A stretch of 14,906 nucleotides of DNA. Origin: Bondarzewia mesenterica. Taxonomy: Eukaryota; Basidiomycota; Agaricomycetes; Russulales; Bondarzewiaceae. The stretch lies in the NCBI GenBank assembly GCA_004802705.1, contig SGPL01000544.1, positions 7,075 to 21,980 of the forward strand, in the 5' to 3' direction. Shown here one piece after another: positions 1-8,680 of this stretch. A program made the translations under genes and the position numbers. The notes beneath the pieces are model-generated. The model worked only from the letters and a program-made list of their open reading frames with translations, made no database searches and was not told the origin of the DNA. The first letter of the stretch is position 1. Every line of letters begins with the position of its first letter.

Positions 1-59
1 GCTNNNANNATGNGTAGCGACTATGAAGGTCCCCATTGGANAAAAAANAANNAAAATAC

Positions 60-420
60 NTGTTTNTACCATATCTTGNAATATATAGCACCATTTGTGT
101 AGATATTGCTCTATATATCCTGATATTCCAAGATCTTTGTATATTCTTCTANATATTNNGAGATCTCACAGTCACTCGATATTGCAAGATCTGACAAATT
201 TGTGCAAGATATTCATAGATCGACCGCNCTGCTCGATCTTGCTAAATCTTGGGNNATTCATCTCCATCTAGCTAGATCTACATAGAAATTGTTCGCCTCN
301 GATCTATATCTATCTACCTCTATCCACTCNAATCNACTCGAATCTGGTCCATGAGCGCGCTCGATCNNTATCCACCCAGCTCGATATTGGAAGATCNAGC
401 CCATCTATCCAAGATGNGTC
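60..420. repeat. AT-rich tract of decayed AGATC / CAAGAT motifs
   Basis: The tract is crowded with variants of one short motif: CCAAGATCTTTG near 128, GAGATCTC near 161, ATTGCAAGATCT near 182, TGCAAGATAT near 203, and GCTCGATCTTGC near 232. Further GATC-containing variants run to about 415. The core, CTTGCAAG or AGATCT, is self-complementary. The same motif in near-perfect tandem form occurs at 5192-5242, on the far side of the gene-fragment block. Single Ns are scattered through it, so the repeat unit cannot be defined exactly. No coding signal was seen. It may be a subterminal repeat region of a transposable element or a decayed satellite; I cannot decide which. Confidence 0.5.
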
Positions 421-930
421 GAGGCCGTGGGAGAGTATCTCAGGTTCGACACGNGCATCGCGCGGGGTGTCATTGTCCCTGTTCTATAGCTGCCATGCTT
501 GCAGTTCATCCACAGCGAGCCTGTGTTGTCGTTGGCCCTATTATAAACTTTTTTCGCTCCTCATGCAGATTCACTGTTGCAACCTGTGGACAGGTGCTAC
601 CAACTCGAACTGGGCCTGCACGAATGGGCCTGCCACTGCAGTTGTACTCAGAAAACTGCCTCCTGGCCATGACCTGAAGAGAGTAGAGCATGGAGTCGAG
701 AGTATTTGAAGCAGTACGTCTTTGAACCCACTCCCTACGCGTCAACTGCTAGGTAATCCCGCACTCCCTGTTTTGCTTCCACAGAGGATGACATCGATGA
801 TGTCTCTCGCTGGGTCAAGATATCAGGATCATCAATCACCACGAGTGCTGGTGAACCTTGGCAGCGCCTGTCCGTTTGTCCTCAGCAATCTCCAAGCAGT
901 TTCCGACTGATGCCGCAGGTCGATCGACAT
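421..930. other. no recognisable gene
   Basis: Open frames here are short, overlap one another on both strands and show no family resemblance. The stretch lies between the motif-rich tract and the TATA box of the dehydrogenase pseudogene, so its right end probably includes remnants of that gene's promoter. Confidence 0.5.
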
Positions 931-952
931 CGTGTGGGTCGAGTCGGGCCCG

Positions 953-960
953 TATATAAA
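953..960 (+). promoter_or_regulatory. TATA box of the dehydrogenase pseudogene
   Basis: TATATAAA lies 56 bases before the ATG at 1016, a plausible distance for a fungal core promoter. The captured or displaced gene therefore seems to have kept its original 5' flank. Whether it is still transcribed cannot be read from the sequence. Confidence 0.5.
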
Positions 961-1015
961 GCCCTCAAGACAGAGTCCTAATTTTCTGAAAACTCTGCAT
1001 TGCCTAAATGCTCTG

Positions 1016-1929
1016 ATGCCTGCTGTCGCTCCCCCAGCAAAGTCCTTGTCTCTGGCACCAACGGCTACGCCGCGGCGTGGGTCATACGCACCCTACTTGA
1101 AAAGGGCTACTCCATCCGTGGAACTGTGTGCTCAGCGAGCAAGGGGGATCACTTGAAGAAGCTCTTCGCTCAATATGGTGATAAGTTTGAGCTTGTGGTC
1201 GTGGAGGACATCACATCACCAAGGTACGATTATGATCTATTCGCGTCGGCGTCTGAAATGCGTATCGATGGCATTGACATCATGATCGTTATGGTAGGAA
1301 GGCGCTTTCGACGAGGCCGTAAAGGGCATTGATCTCATCTTCCACACAGCATCTCCTTTTCATTTCAATGTAACAGAACCCGATGGTTCATGGTCTTTCC
1401 TTTTCTGCGCTGGCGGGCATCATTGATTGTACCGCTCATCTCTTAACACAGAACGACTGTCTTCTGTGTAGGTCGCTACGGAGACTAGCTCATCTCCGTG
1501 CAATCACAAAGCTTATCGTTCCGACCACCAAGGGCACCGTCAGCATTCCGGAATGCACGAAGAAATACAGGTAAGTCAGACAGAACACTATGCTGAAAAT
1601 GCCTTGGTAATATTCTCACATACAACGCTTGCAGTTCATCCGTCAAACGCATAGTCGTCACTTCATCATGTGCTGCAGTCGTAAAGCCATCAGTGACTCC
1701 AGCTGTCTGGGACGAGACATCGTGGAATGAGCCGTCTATCGAAGAAGTCAAGGAGAAAGGCCGCAATGCCCAACTCCCTGCCATGTATTGCGCGTCAAAG
1801 ACGCTCACTGAAAAGGGTTAAATAAGATCCCAGCCGTCCTTTTGCGGGCCCTTCACTTATTATCTGTGCTATCTTCACAGCCGCATGGGAATTCGTCGAG
1901 AAAAACAAGTGGAGTATCGGATGGGACCT
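1016..1929 (+). pseudogene. 5' part of an NAD(P)-dependent extended SDR (dihydroflavonol-4-reductase-like)
   Basis: The translated exons match the fungal dihydroflavonol-4-reductase / aldehyde reductase type of extended short-chain dehydrogenase, which reduces carbonyl substrates with NADPH in the cytosol. Seen: the start MPAVAPPAK, the Rossmann nucleotide-binding motif VLVSGTNGYAAAW, the segment [20 protein letters not shown], and the catalytic YxxxK as YCASK near 1786-1800. Likely exons are 1016-1223, 1298-1385, about 1489-1570, 1635-1816 and 1881-1929; the third exon's start is uncertain. Damage: one base is missing after AAG at 1040-1042, so the ATG frame does not reach the Rossmann motif, and there is a 5-base tandem duplication (ATCAC at 1210-1214 and 1215-1219). 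The reading ends at WSIGWDL, just before the family's conserved NPPFVFGP segment. The C-terminal half is absent and is replaced by ABC1 kinase sequence in the same exon. Confidence 0.88.
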
Positions 1930-2414
1930 GAAGGAGAGGTTGAAAAGCTTCTTGGTCGATACGGATAAGATGCCCGAGGAGCTGATCTTCATCGGGCGCA
2001 ATATGCGGTACGTGGGGATTTATATATACTTGACATACTTCTGCATCCCGAGCCCGACTTGCTCACCAATTATCTTCTCTTGACTGATGTAGGATCATGC
2101 AAGGAAATAACCAAATGCTCGGCTCACCCGTTAACCACATAAAGATCACAGGCTTTTCCGCCTCGACTGCCCACACCCGCGCGCCACATCTGACGCTTGT
2201 GCAGCGTATCAGGTAATGCTGGCACCATCTAGTGTTTTTGATTGTCGTGTACTCGATCAACGCTGCATTCTGGGTGAGCCGGGCAAAGCAGTGGCTGCAT
2301 GCACTGTGGAGCAGAGAGGAGGGCCTAAGGTTGGAGGATGAGCTGGAGAAATCAGTGAGGGAGATCGCGAAGAACTTTGGGGTCGAGATGGACTGGACGA
2401 TGTTTGCTGGATAG
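1930..2414 (+). pseudogene. 3' end of an ABC1/UbiB (ADCK-type) kinase-like gene
   Basis: From KERLKSFLVDTDKMPEELIF onward the sequence resembles the C-terminal region of the ABC1/ADCK atypical kinase family, proteins of mitochondria and plastids that support ubiquinone biosynthesis and lipid homeostasis. Landmarks are MPEELIFIGRNMR, IMQGNNQMLGSPVN, INAAFWVSRAKQWLHALW and the end IAKNFGVEMDWTMFAG. Exons are 1930-2007 and 2093-2414, with a clean 85-base GT-AG intron between them. An in-frame TAA at 2214-2216 sits where the family has an acidic residue before a Tyr-Trp pair, and homology continues unbroken to the TAG at 2412-2414. The whole kinase core (nucleotide-binding and metal-binding motifs) is missing, so no activity is expected. 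The fragment begins directly after the SDR homology without an intron, within about 6 bases that fit either family (GACCTG, 1925-1930). Confidence 0.82.
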
Positions 2415-2887
2415 CTAGGTACCTGGGTGGGCTTGCTTCGTGCCCTTATTTGACACATGCTTATGGATACCAGGGAGTTTTGAGTTATTTACCACACATA
2501 TTTGATGATAGACTAGTACTGCTTCATTCTCACTTTTGCTTTTGGAAGAAACATTTGTTGGCACGCACGCCTGACTGCCTTTTTCAGGTTTACTCATGAG
2601 ACCATGATATCGCAATCGTATATGAGGTGAGATCGTTGACAAAGTCATGAAGACAGAACCAGAAATTCTTGAGAGGCTGGATTCGGCAGTTGCTTCTCAA
2701 CTCGCAGGAGCAAAGGGACGGATATGCTTCATCACCGCAAGCCAGGGCAAGCATAACGGTGAATGCACAAAGAATTCCGATATTACTCCATGCCAGTATC
2801 ATTACACCATCCTAAATTGCATATAGAGTGCAAGTTCCAAGTCCTAGTATGCAGCCCAATCCACAACACGCACAGTACTTGCGTACA
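2415..2887. other. gap between the converging gene fragments; nothing recognised
   Basis: This is the 3' flank of both chimeric pseudogenes, which point at each other. Short frames on both strands have no family resemblance. It probably holds the former 3' untranslated regions of the ABC1 and LYS9-like fragments. I found no hairpin-plus-CTRR end of the kind expected for a Helitron. Confidence 0.45.
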
Positions 2888-3308
2888 TCACACGCTCTCC
2901 CTGATCATCCTTTCCAACCCGTCGAGCAACCCACCCTCTATGCCAGCCTCACCCGCATTCTTCACGTCCTCCTTGATACTAAGTCCCCTCTCCTCGAGGC
3001 CCTCCAAGACAGCTTTTCACATGGATTCATCATAGGTTGGACCACGGATGCCGTGCGAGAGCACTGCACTGTCGAGGACGGGGAGTGCTGTGAGTGCCAC
3101 AGGGAGCCTGACCGTGCGAGCCATGGCCGACACGCGCTTGTCGCCGTACACAACGAGGGTGCAGGTGTGCACATCCTCCACCTGTCCCGATCGTGCGACG
3201 AACTCGTGAGCGAGGAGTACGAGATCACGCTCACCAGGTTGGTAGTGAAGTATGTGGGCGAGATGAACTGCGAGGAGGTCCGCGGGTGGTGCGGATGCGC
3301 TCAGTACG
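2888..3308 (-). pseudogene. 3' end of a saccharopine dehydrogenase (glutamate-forming, LYS9-like) gene
   Basis: Reading from about 3308 to 2888, the translation resembles the C-terminus of fungal saccharopine reductase, the enzyme joining aminoadipate semialdehyde and glutamate in lysine synthesis. Landmarks are ILHYQPGERDLVLLAHEFVA, HTCTLVVYGDKRVSAMARTV, VLSHGIRGPT and VLEGLEERGLSIKED. The frame contains an in-frame TGA at 3017-3019, replacing one residue before the KAVLEGLEERG segment, and ends at TGA 2888-2890. The N-terminal NAD-binding and substrate domains are absent. It lies directly behind the GH9 fragment on the same strand but in a different frame, so no fused product is expected. 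The family call rests on the RDLVLLAHE and SAMARTV motifs and the C-terminal pattern. Confidence 0.75.
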
Positions 3309-3333
3309 GGCAGAAGCGAAGGTGAGGATGAAG

Positions 3334-4732
3334 GGACAGGCCGCCGTGTCCGCACGGGAAGGCGGGGTCGCACAGGGTGCCAGAGGGCTTGCGCGCATCG
3401 TACGCGCCGGCCTGAAGCTGCGTGAAGTACGGGTCCACGGTGTCGGTGAGGGCGTGGGCGGCAGCGAGGGTGAGTAAGGGCGCATTGTAATCGAGCGCCA
3501 CTTCCGTCTCGGGCCAGTCGCTGCGGATGTTGAAGAACCGGTCTTGTTTGTTTGGCCCGCCAATGACTGCACCGTAAAGCACGTAGGCTTCTTGTGCGGG
3601 GGAGGTGTCAAGTTGGGTGATGTCATTGCCGTCGCTTGCCATAGCAGAGTGAGGGTTCGAGGGCGAGTTGGGGTTTGAGCCGACTACGTAGGGTGCTGTG
3701 AGAGGGGGTTTGTCGTTTTTGCGTCAGGTCAGCAGAACGTTGTGAATGAGGATGTGCACGGACATGACATGGAATTCTTGCCCAGGGCGTAATTTAGCTG
3801 GTTCTGGGCGAAGCTCTGGAGGAGGATCAGGATGCGGTCAGGGTAAATGCGGAAGGGATGAGTTAAGCATACCAAGTAGGACGTCCTTCTCCCAGATGTC
3901 ATCGCTATCTGTGCGTATCGCGTCAATAACATAGCAGCATTCAGCGCCGGATTCAAAGATGCATCGTCAGAATCACCATTGTACCACAACAAGGCGCCTA
4001 CGGACAACACAAAAAGGTCAGCAAAGCAAAAGACATTGAAACGCCGGTTTCTTCGCGCACCACTTGTCATGTAACTCGGGCCCGTCCCACTCACGATCCT
4101 ATCAAAATATCTCTCGGCCTCCTGCTGCCAGCCCGACAGGTTGCTCGCCGATCCCGGCTCCGCGAGCGTGAGCTGCGCGAAGAGGACCACGAGGCCGGGG
4201 GTCTTGGAGTCCCAATTGAACACAGCGTCCTATCCGCCGAGCTTATACTGTGCGTAATATGCTCCGGCCTGCGCGTACAGGTCGCTCGAGTTGGTCTCCC
4301 ATGCGAGCATGAGTGCGGCCATGGCGAGCTCATCATCGTATGATGACGACGAGTAGGCTGTGCCGACTTCGGGTACGGCCATTTGGTTGACCTGTTGGCC
4401 GCCTGAGGCGTTTTGCGCGAAGGCGTAGAGCTGTTGGGCATGTGTGAGTAGCGTGGAGGCGTAGGAGGTGTTTTGGAGGGAGGCGGGGGAGGAAAAGGCG
4501 GTGTTGCTACTTAGGGAGCGGTTGGCATAGAGGTTCGAGCATGCGGCGAATGTGGCTGAGGCGCCAGCTGCTACATCAGTGCCTGGACTGGGAGGTAGGA
4601 TAACGGTCGAGCTGAGAATGAGACTAAAAGAGCGAACCTGTAGCAAACCTGGTGTCATTGATCTGATATGAGGGCCGATTTGTTGGTATATTTATGTCAC
4701 CACCCCAGTAAGCATTATCGAGGTCGGCTTTG
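3334..4732 (-). pseudogene. GH9 glycoside hydrolase (fungal endoglucanase-like), middle and C-terminal part, with nonsense codon
   Basis: Five exons can be followed: 4732-4649, 4587-4061, 3997-3873, 3815-3764 and 3695 to about 3334, with GT-AG introns of 57-68 bases and consistent phases. The product resembles fungal GH9, inverting endo-beta-1,4-glucanases, often secreted or membrane-anchored. Landmarks are DLDNAYWGGD, NRPSYQIND, DAVFNWDSKTPGLVVLFAQL, LLWYNGDSDDASLNPALNAA, YVVGSNPNSPSNPHSAM and DWPETEVALDYNAPLLTLAA. The last carries the position of the catalytic acid Glu. The N-terminal third of the fold, with the DAGD catalytic-base motif, is missing, as is any membrane anchor after CDPAFPC. 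An in-frame TAG at 4230-4232 falls between KLGG and DAVFNWD. Otherwise exons and splice sites are intact, suggesting recent loss. HMG-CoA lyase sequence precedes it in the same open frame; LYS9-like sequence follows it. Confidence 0.88.
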
Positions 4733-4764
4733 GCCAAAAAGAATAAGTCAGAGCATATATGAGA

Positions 4765-4925
4765 AAATTTGGGACTGACGAAGCTGCCGACATCGACGGT
4801 GGACACGCCGGCACGGGCGAGGCGATCGACGAGCTCGATTTTAAACTCGGGGGGGATGATGCCGTGTTCATTTTGGAGGCCGTCGCGGAGGCCGACTTCG
4901 ATGATGTCGATGATGTTGTGGGTAT
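4765..4925 (-). pseudogene. 5'-proximal exon of an HMG-CoA lyase gene
   Basis: The translation from 4925 to 4765 contains IIDIIEVGLRDGLQNEHGII and LVDRLARAGVSTVDVGSFVS, followed by PKF. This is the N-terminal motif region of 3-hydroxy-3-methylglutaryl-CoA lyase, a mitochondrial or peroxisomal TIM-barrel enzyme of leucine breakdown. The family's GPRDGLQ motif appears as GLRDGLQ: the catalytic Arg and metal-binding Asp remain and the Pro is Leu. The exon starts after a plausible acceptor (AACGCAG, minus strand). After SPKF the family homology stops, and the same open frame continues through about 11 unmatched residues into the GH9 sequence. The rest of the lyase (about 80 percent) is absent. 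An upstream exon with the start codon could lie in 4930-5220, but I cannot identify it. Confidence 0.82.
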
Positions 4926-5064
4926 CTGCGTTTGAGAGTGAGGGGGACGAAAGTGGGGGGTAAAGAGGAAGGGTTGGTGGTTGTGAGGCTGCCGTGACCT
5001 GTCGCCGCAAAACATGGTCTCGTCACATCCCTGTCACGGGCTGATGCTTGCGCATAGTGTGAAA

Positions 5065-5121
5065 TAGAGCATATTCTATCCGCTCGATCTTCCGAGATGG
5101 AGCTGAGTAGAGCATATTCTA
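5065..5121. repeat. 14-base direct repeat TAGAGCATATTCTA
   Basis: Two exact copies lie at 5065-5078 and 5108-5121, with 29 bases between them. Each has partly self-complementary ends (TAGA and TCTA). They sit just upstream of the HMG-CoA lyase fragment and outside any recognised coding sequence. Function unknown. Confidence 0.7.
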
Positions 5122-5191
5122 GGATAGATGGCCGGCATACCTGGTGTTTCGGAAATGTGAACAATGACACTGTGGTCAATATAAGGTGTAT

Positions 5192-5242
5192 ATCTTGCAA
5201 GATATGAGAGGTGAAATCTTGCAAGATCTTGCAAGATCTTGC
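5192..5242. repeat. tandem palindromic ATCTTGCAAG repeats
   Basis: ATCTTGCAAGAT lies at 5192-5203. A run with a period of 10 bases covers 5216-5242: ATCTTGCAAG twice, then ATCTTGC. The unit contains the perfect palindrome CTTGCAAG and the AGATCT overlap between units. Related but degraded motifs fill 60-420 on the other side of the gene-fragment block. Confidence 0.85.
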
Positions 5243-5736
5243 TCACATCAGCAAAAGGGCAGGTTTCCTTTTTTGAACTTTTGCGACTTACACGGCTTGT
5301 GCAAGGAATCCCAGTGCCGACAGCAACCTACTTGCTGCGAGTCAAACCAGACAAGTGTTCATTTTCAAAGTAGACTAAGTAGTACAAGATGTGTCCACAG
5401 TTTGATCAAGCCAGACAAATTTGCCAACTTAGATTTGCCTTTCTGCCGCTAAATCAGTATCTACTTTTTTTCCAGCGGCCGTCCTTTTCGAAAGCATAAA
5501 TCAGCGGCGCCGCGTGTTTTGTATGTTTTTTGTTTTGTTTTTTTCCGCTATTTTTAGCACTCAGAAACAGAATAAATAAATACCACATGGCGTCAATTTC
5601 ATTTCAAGATCACGGAAATATGGGCTAAAAAAAATAAGGGCGAAGATGCATGGTTGTAGTACTAATGAAAATGGGGCATATGACTGATCTGTTCGACCGA
5701 TTTTCCATCCCGACTCCCGACGCGCGACCCACTCAT
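5243..5736. other. AT-rich spacer without recognised gene
   Basis: The stretch holds T-runs (5465-5471 and around 5517-5543), an AATAAATAAATA stretch near 5572 and no coding resemblance. Its right end is the 3' flank of the eight-exon gene on the minus strand, whose stop is at 5737-5739. Confidence 0.45.
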
Positions 5737-8101
5737 CTACACCACCTGCTCGCCGGCCAGCAATTCACCCTCCTCAATCTCCTCAACCTCCGTCACATCT
5801 CCCTGATTCACATCCTCACCAACGGCCTCGTTATCAGAATCAATGTCGACACACCGCGCGCATTTTGATCCTGTTCGACTGCTGAACACGGCGGTATTAG
5901 AGGCCGCCAGCTCAGTCATGTGCCCACGATCTACGTCGTTCATCGTGATAGCTTTGGCCAACAGTTTGGACCATCCCCTTTCACTCTTGTCGCAAAGATC
6001 AGTCACGTAGTCAGCGGTCTTATCCCTCCAGTTATCGGATGAAAATTTAGAGGCGGCCCCCCCTTTCTTTACCAGCTCCCCCATCGCATGCAACAGCAAT
6101 TCCCGCTCAGCCTATATTCAGTCAGCGGCCAACACGAATCAGACAGAACAATAGGGTACTCACAGCAGCAGCAGCTAGAGCAACTGCACCATATGGATGT
6201 TCCTGCCTCTTCGAGATGTCTGGAAGGGTGTGCACCACGCTCAGGTGGCTGCGGAGTGAGTGTAACACTAATGAGGACATGAACGCGCCCATGTGGATCT
6301 TTCCACGGGCAGAGATAGTTAGCAGTAGTCAGATACAATCAATGATAACTCACATTCGTGTCAACACCGACGTTCTCGTCTATGCTGCCCCATAAAAATG
6401 GGACAACACACCCATTCTCCTTCTCTGCAGCCATTGCATAGGCAACAAACCTAGCTCAGTCTTCAGTGGTCAGAAGAGCATCCTCATGTGTACTGAAGAA
6501 CTTTTTGACAGCATTGATGCCCTCCGTTGCGAATGCGCCACGCCAATCATAGAGGCATTGCATAGCCTGCCAGTGGTTACCATAAGAGCGAAATTTTATA
6601 TAATGAAAATACTACATACCACCTGAAATATAGGCTCGCCCCTCGCAGCAAGGACCCTCGGAATATCGGGGAAGACCTTGTCCCAGAGTCTCTGAGCGTC
6701 GACAACGAGATCGTTGGACCACGGCTGCATCTGACTGCCGATGTAATCAATCCACATGGGGATGAAGAGCGCTTTCCAGCGGGGCAAGCAGTTGTTTGGC
6801 AAGTCCTTATTGCTGAACTTGCGGCCCTTGGATGGTGGAGACGTGGAGGACGAGTCGGTNAAAGTAGNNGTTTTTGGGCTGTTTGCGNGGACCGGCCCGG
6901 TGACCTGCGTGACACAGGCAATCAAATGAAAATCAATGATGATTAGATAGATGAGATTACCTTGCCGCCCATGCNGCCCTTGCGAACCAATAGAGGTTTT
7001 GTCGACTTCGAGTTCACCTTGTCAAAAGATTTGGACCCTGCAACCTTCGCAAGTTGACGCGACTTGACTTTTGTCTGAGTGGTTTCACATTCGAATTTTC
7101 CAGATCATCTTGAAGGCCACCGTTTTCAAACATACTAGGGGTATCAGAATCAGTAGGAGCATCGTCAGCGAAGACGTCCTCGAGTGCAGCATGTACATTT
7201 GCAGCCATCCTAGTAGTTGTCAGTATTTGATATGTGAGTAATAGAATCCCATTCGCACCTATACTTAGTCCCATCATTATCCTTGCCTTTGCTGGTTGAG
7301 GCTGCCACATTAGGCAACCTATTCTTCCACTCTGATGCGAGGCCTGATGCGACATTGGGCTTGACCTTCTTGACTGATCCCTTGCCTTTCCTATGTCCTC
7401 TAGATACGAAGAAAGGTGAGTAATAATATGTTAAAAAATGAGATAACTAACTTAGATGAATCAACGCTCGAGTCTATCTCGGCGTGCCCTCTCTTCAAAG
7501 CCTTATCCATGCTGATCTTAACGTGGCCTGCACGACGCAACTCTGCCACGAGTTTGGCCTCACGGGCCTTCATCAGCCTCGCGATAGTCGCACGGAGCTG
7601 TGCCTCTACACTGCTAGTCAGGCCTCCCTCCTCATCTCTCATCTCAACATCCTCCTGTCCTTCCCCCTCGAGACTGACCTCTGCCGTTTGCACTTCCATT
7701 TCAATGTCTTCATCTCGAGTTGCAATCTAACATTAGAAGCACAACGGTAATTTTGCGAGATCAACAACTCACTTTTAGGTTCCTCAGACACGTCCCTCGG
7801 CCAATAGAAGGCGCCCTCTCTCTCAAGGGGCCGCACCGACTTGGAACACAGAACCTTGTTCTGCAAGGTCGCCACAGGGTGAGTGGACTCATCATTAGTA
7901 GGCTCACATTCCTCATGAGTTTTCTTCTGATATTCGTCGACTTTTCTTATTCTCTCCGCCTTCGCATGCTGTTCTGCCTTTTTTTTGCAAGGCGATTGCT
8001 TCCGTAGCTGCTTGGACCTCCGTCGAGGTGCGGTGAGGTGCCGGTAAGTCAGGGCGCCCAGGATGGGCATTCTGATTCGACGGGCGAGTGACTCTCGACA
8101 T
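5737..8101 (-). pseudogene. eight-exon mushroom-type protein of unknown function, broken
   Basis: Exons, 5' to 3' on the minus strand: 8101-7773, 7726-7452, 7399-7259, 7209-6961, 6904-6620, 6566-6354, 6298-6164, 6111-5737. All introns are GT-AG, 46-56 bases. The start ATG (8099-8101) opens MSRVTRPSNQNAHPGRPDLP, an opening I recall from proteins amplified in Agaricomycetes, often near transposons. A charged, low-complexity N-terminal half is followed by a more ordered region: KDLPNNCLPRWKALFIPMWI, PWSNDLVVDAQRLWDKVFPD and QVAMQCLYDWRGAF. The C-terminus is acidic and includes EVEEIEEGEL. Breaks: a run of eight A (T8 at 7979-7986) shifts the frame by one base, there is a second shift within about 7081-7110, and a TGA lies in frame at 6456-6458. 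Ns fall in exons 4 and 5 (6860-6975). No enzyme motif or membrane segment was seen, and I assign no function. It is transcribed away from the transposase gene. Confidence 0.72.
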
Positions 8102-8680
8102 GACGCGGTGGTGGTGGTGGAGATGGGTAGGAGAGAGAGCAAGGGGGACAAGTTGAACGCAAGAAAGGCTGCATGCTTTAACCATCCTGATGAGGATTTG
8201 AATCAGCTAAGTCACCATTCATCTGAATTGACGTTTATATGTACAGTTGCTAATGAGCGGTCTTAGTGTCATGCTATTGGCTTCTGAGCCACATAATCTG
8301 TAGCCGATGTTCCTTGCTTTTCATGCTTTCAACATGGTCTTGAACCAAAGCCCTTTGTCCACAGCACACGAGGAATTTCAGGCTCGCTCAGATATTCATG
8401 TGGTTCTTCTAGCCCAGTGCTCATCGTCGCAGCAGCATGGAAATAGAGGGGGACCATCAGGCCATGTTGGTCACATAGCTCCACCGTTGAACCTACCGAC
8501 TCGGACATGTTTTAGGGAAGTCACCGCTCATTCATTTTTTGTGAGATTAATCTGATTTCCCACCACTGTGGAGATTACCAGATAGCATCCTGTCAAACTC
8601 CCTCGATTGTTTTTTAGACTTTTATCCGTTGACTTTGAACACTGATTTAGTCGCTCTCCTGCACGCTGCGCACATTTTCT
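8102..8680. other. shared upstream region of two divergent genes
   Basis: This 579-base stretch separates the start of the minus-strand eight-exon gene from the start of the plus-strand transposase. It must have held both promoters. No convincing TATA box, inverted repeat or third gene was seen. Confidence 0.5.

Noticed and set aside
60..250. CRISPR-like or satellite array at the left end
   Set aside because: The motif spacing is irregular and no constant repeat-spacer pattern exists; the organism is eukaryotic.
467..745. Overlapping open frames on both strands near the left end
   Set aside because: They are short, mutually overlapping and without family resemblance or intron pattern.
2196..2240. 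A 20-base intron (GTAATG...CTAG, 2213-2232) that would remove the TAA in the ABC1 fragment
   Set aside because: Far shorter than any spliceable fungal intron, and homology reads straight through it (CWHHLVFL follows the stop), so a nonsense codon is the better reading.
2063..2458. 131-residue open frame on the minus strand
   Set aside because: It is the antisense shadow of the ABC1 fragment, whose plus-strand motifs are recognisable.
3193..3477. 94-residue plus-strand frame rich in Arg and Gly
   Set aside because: Antisense to the GC-rich LYS9/GH9 junction; composition reflects the other strand's codons.
60..5242. Helitron with CTRR end and 3' hairpin around the gene-fragment block
   Set aside because: No stem-loop followed by CTRR and no TC start could be placed convincingly near either side.
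5650..5868. 72-residue plus-strand frame
   Set aside because: Mostly antisense to the acidic last exon of the minus-strand eight-exon gene.
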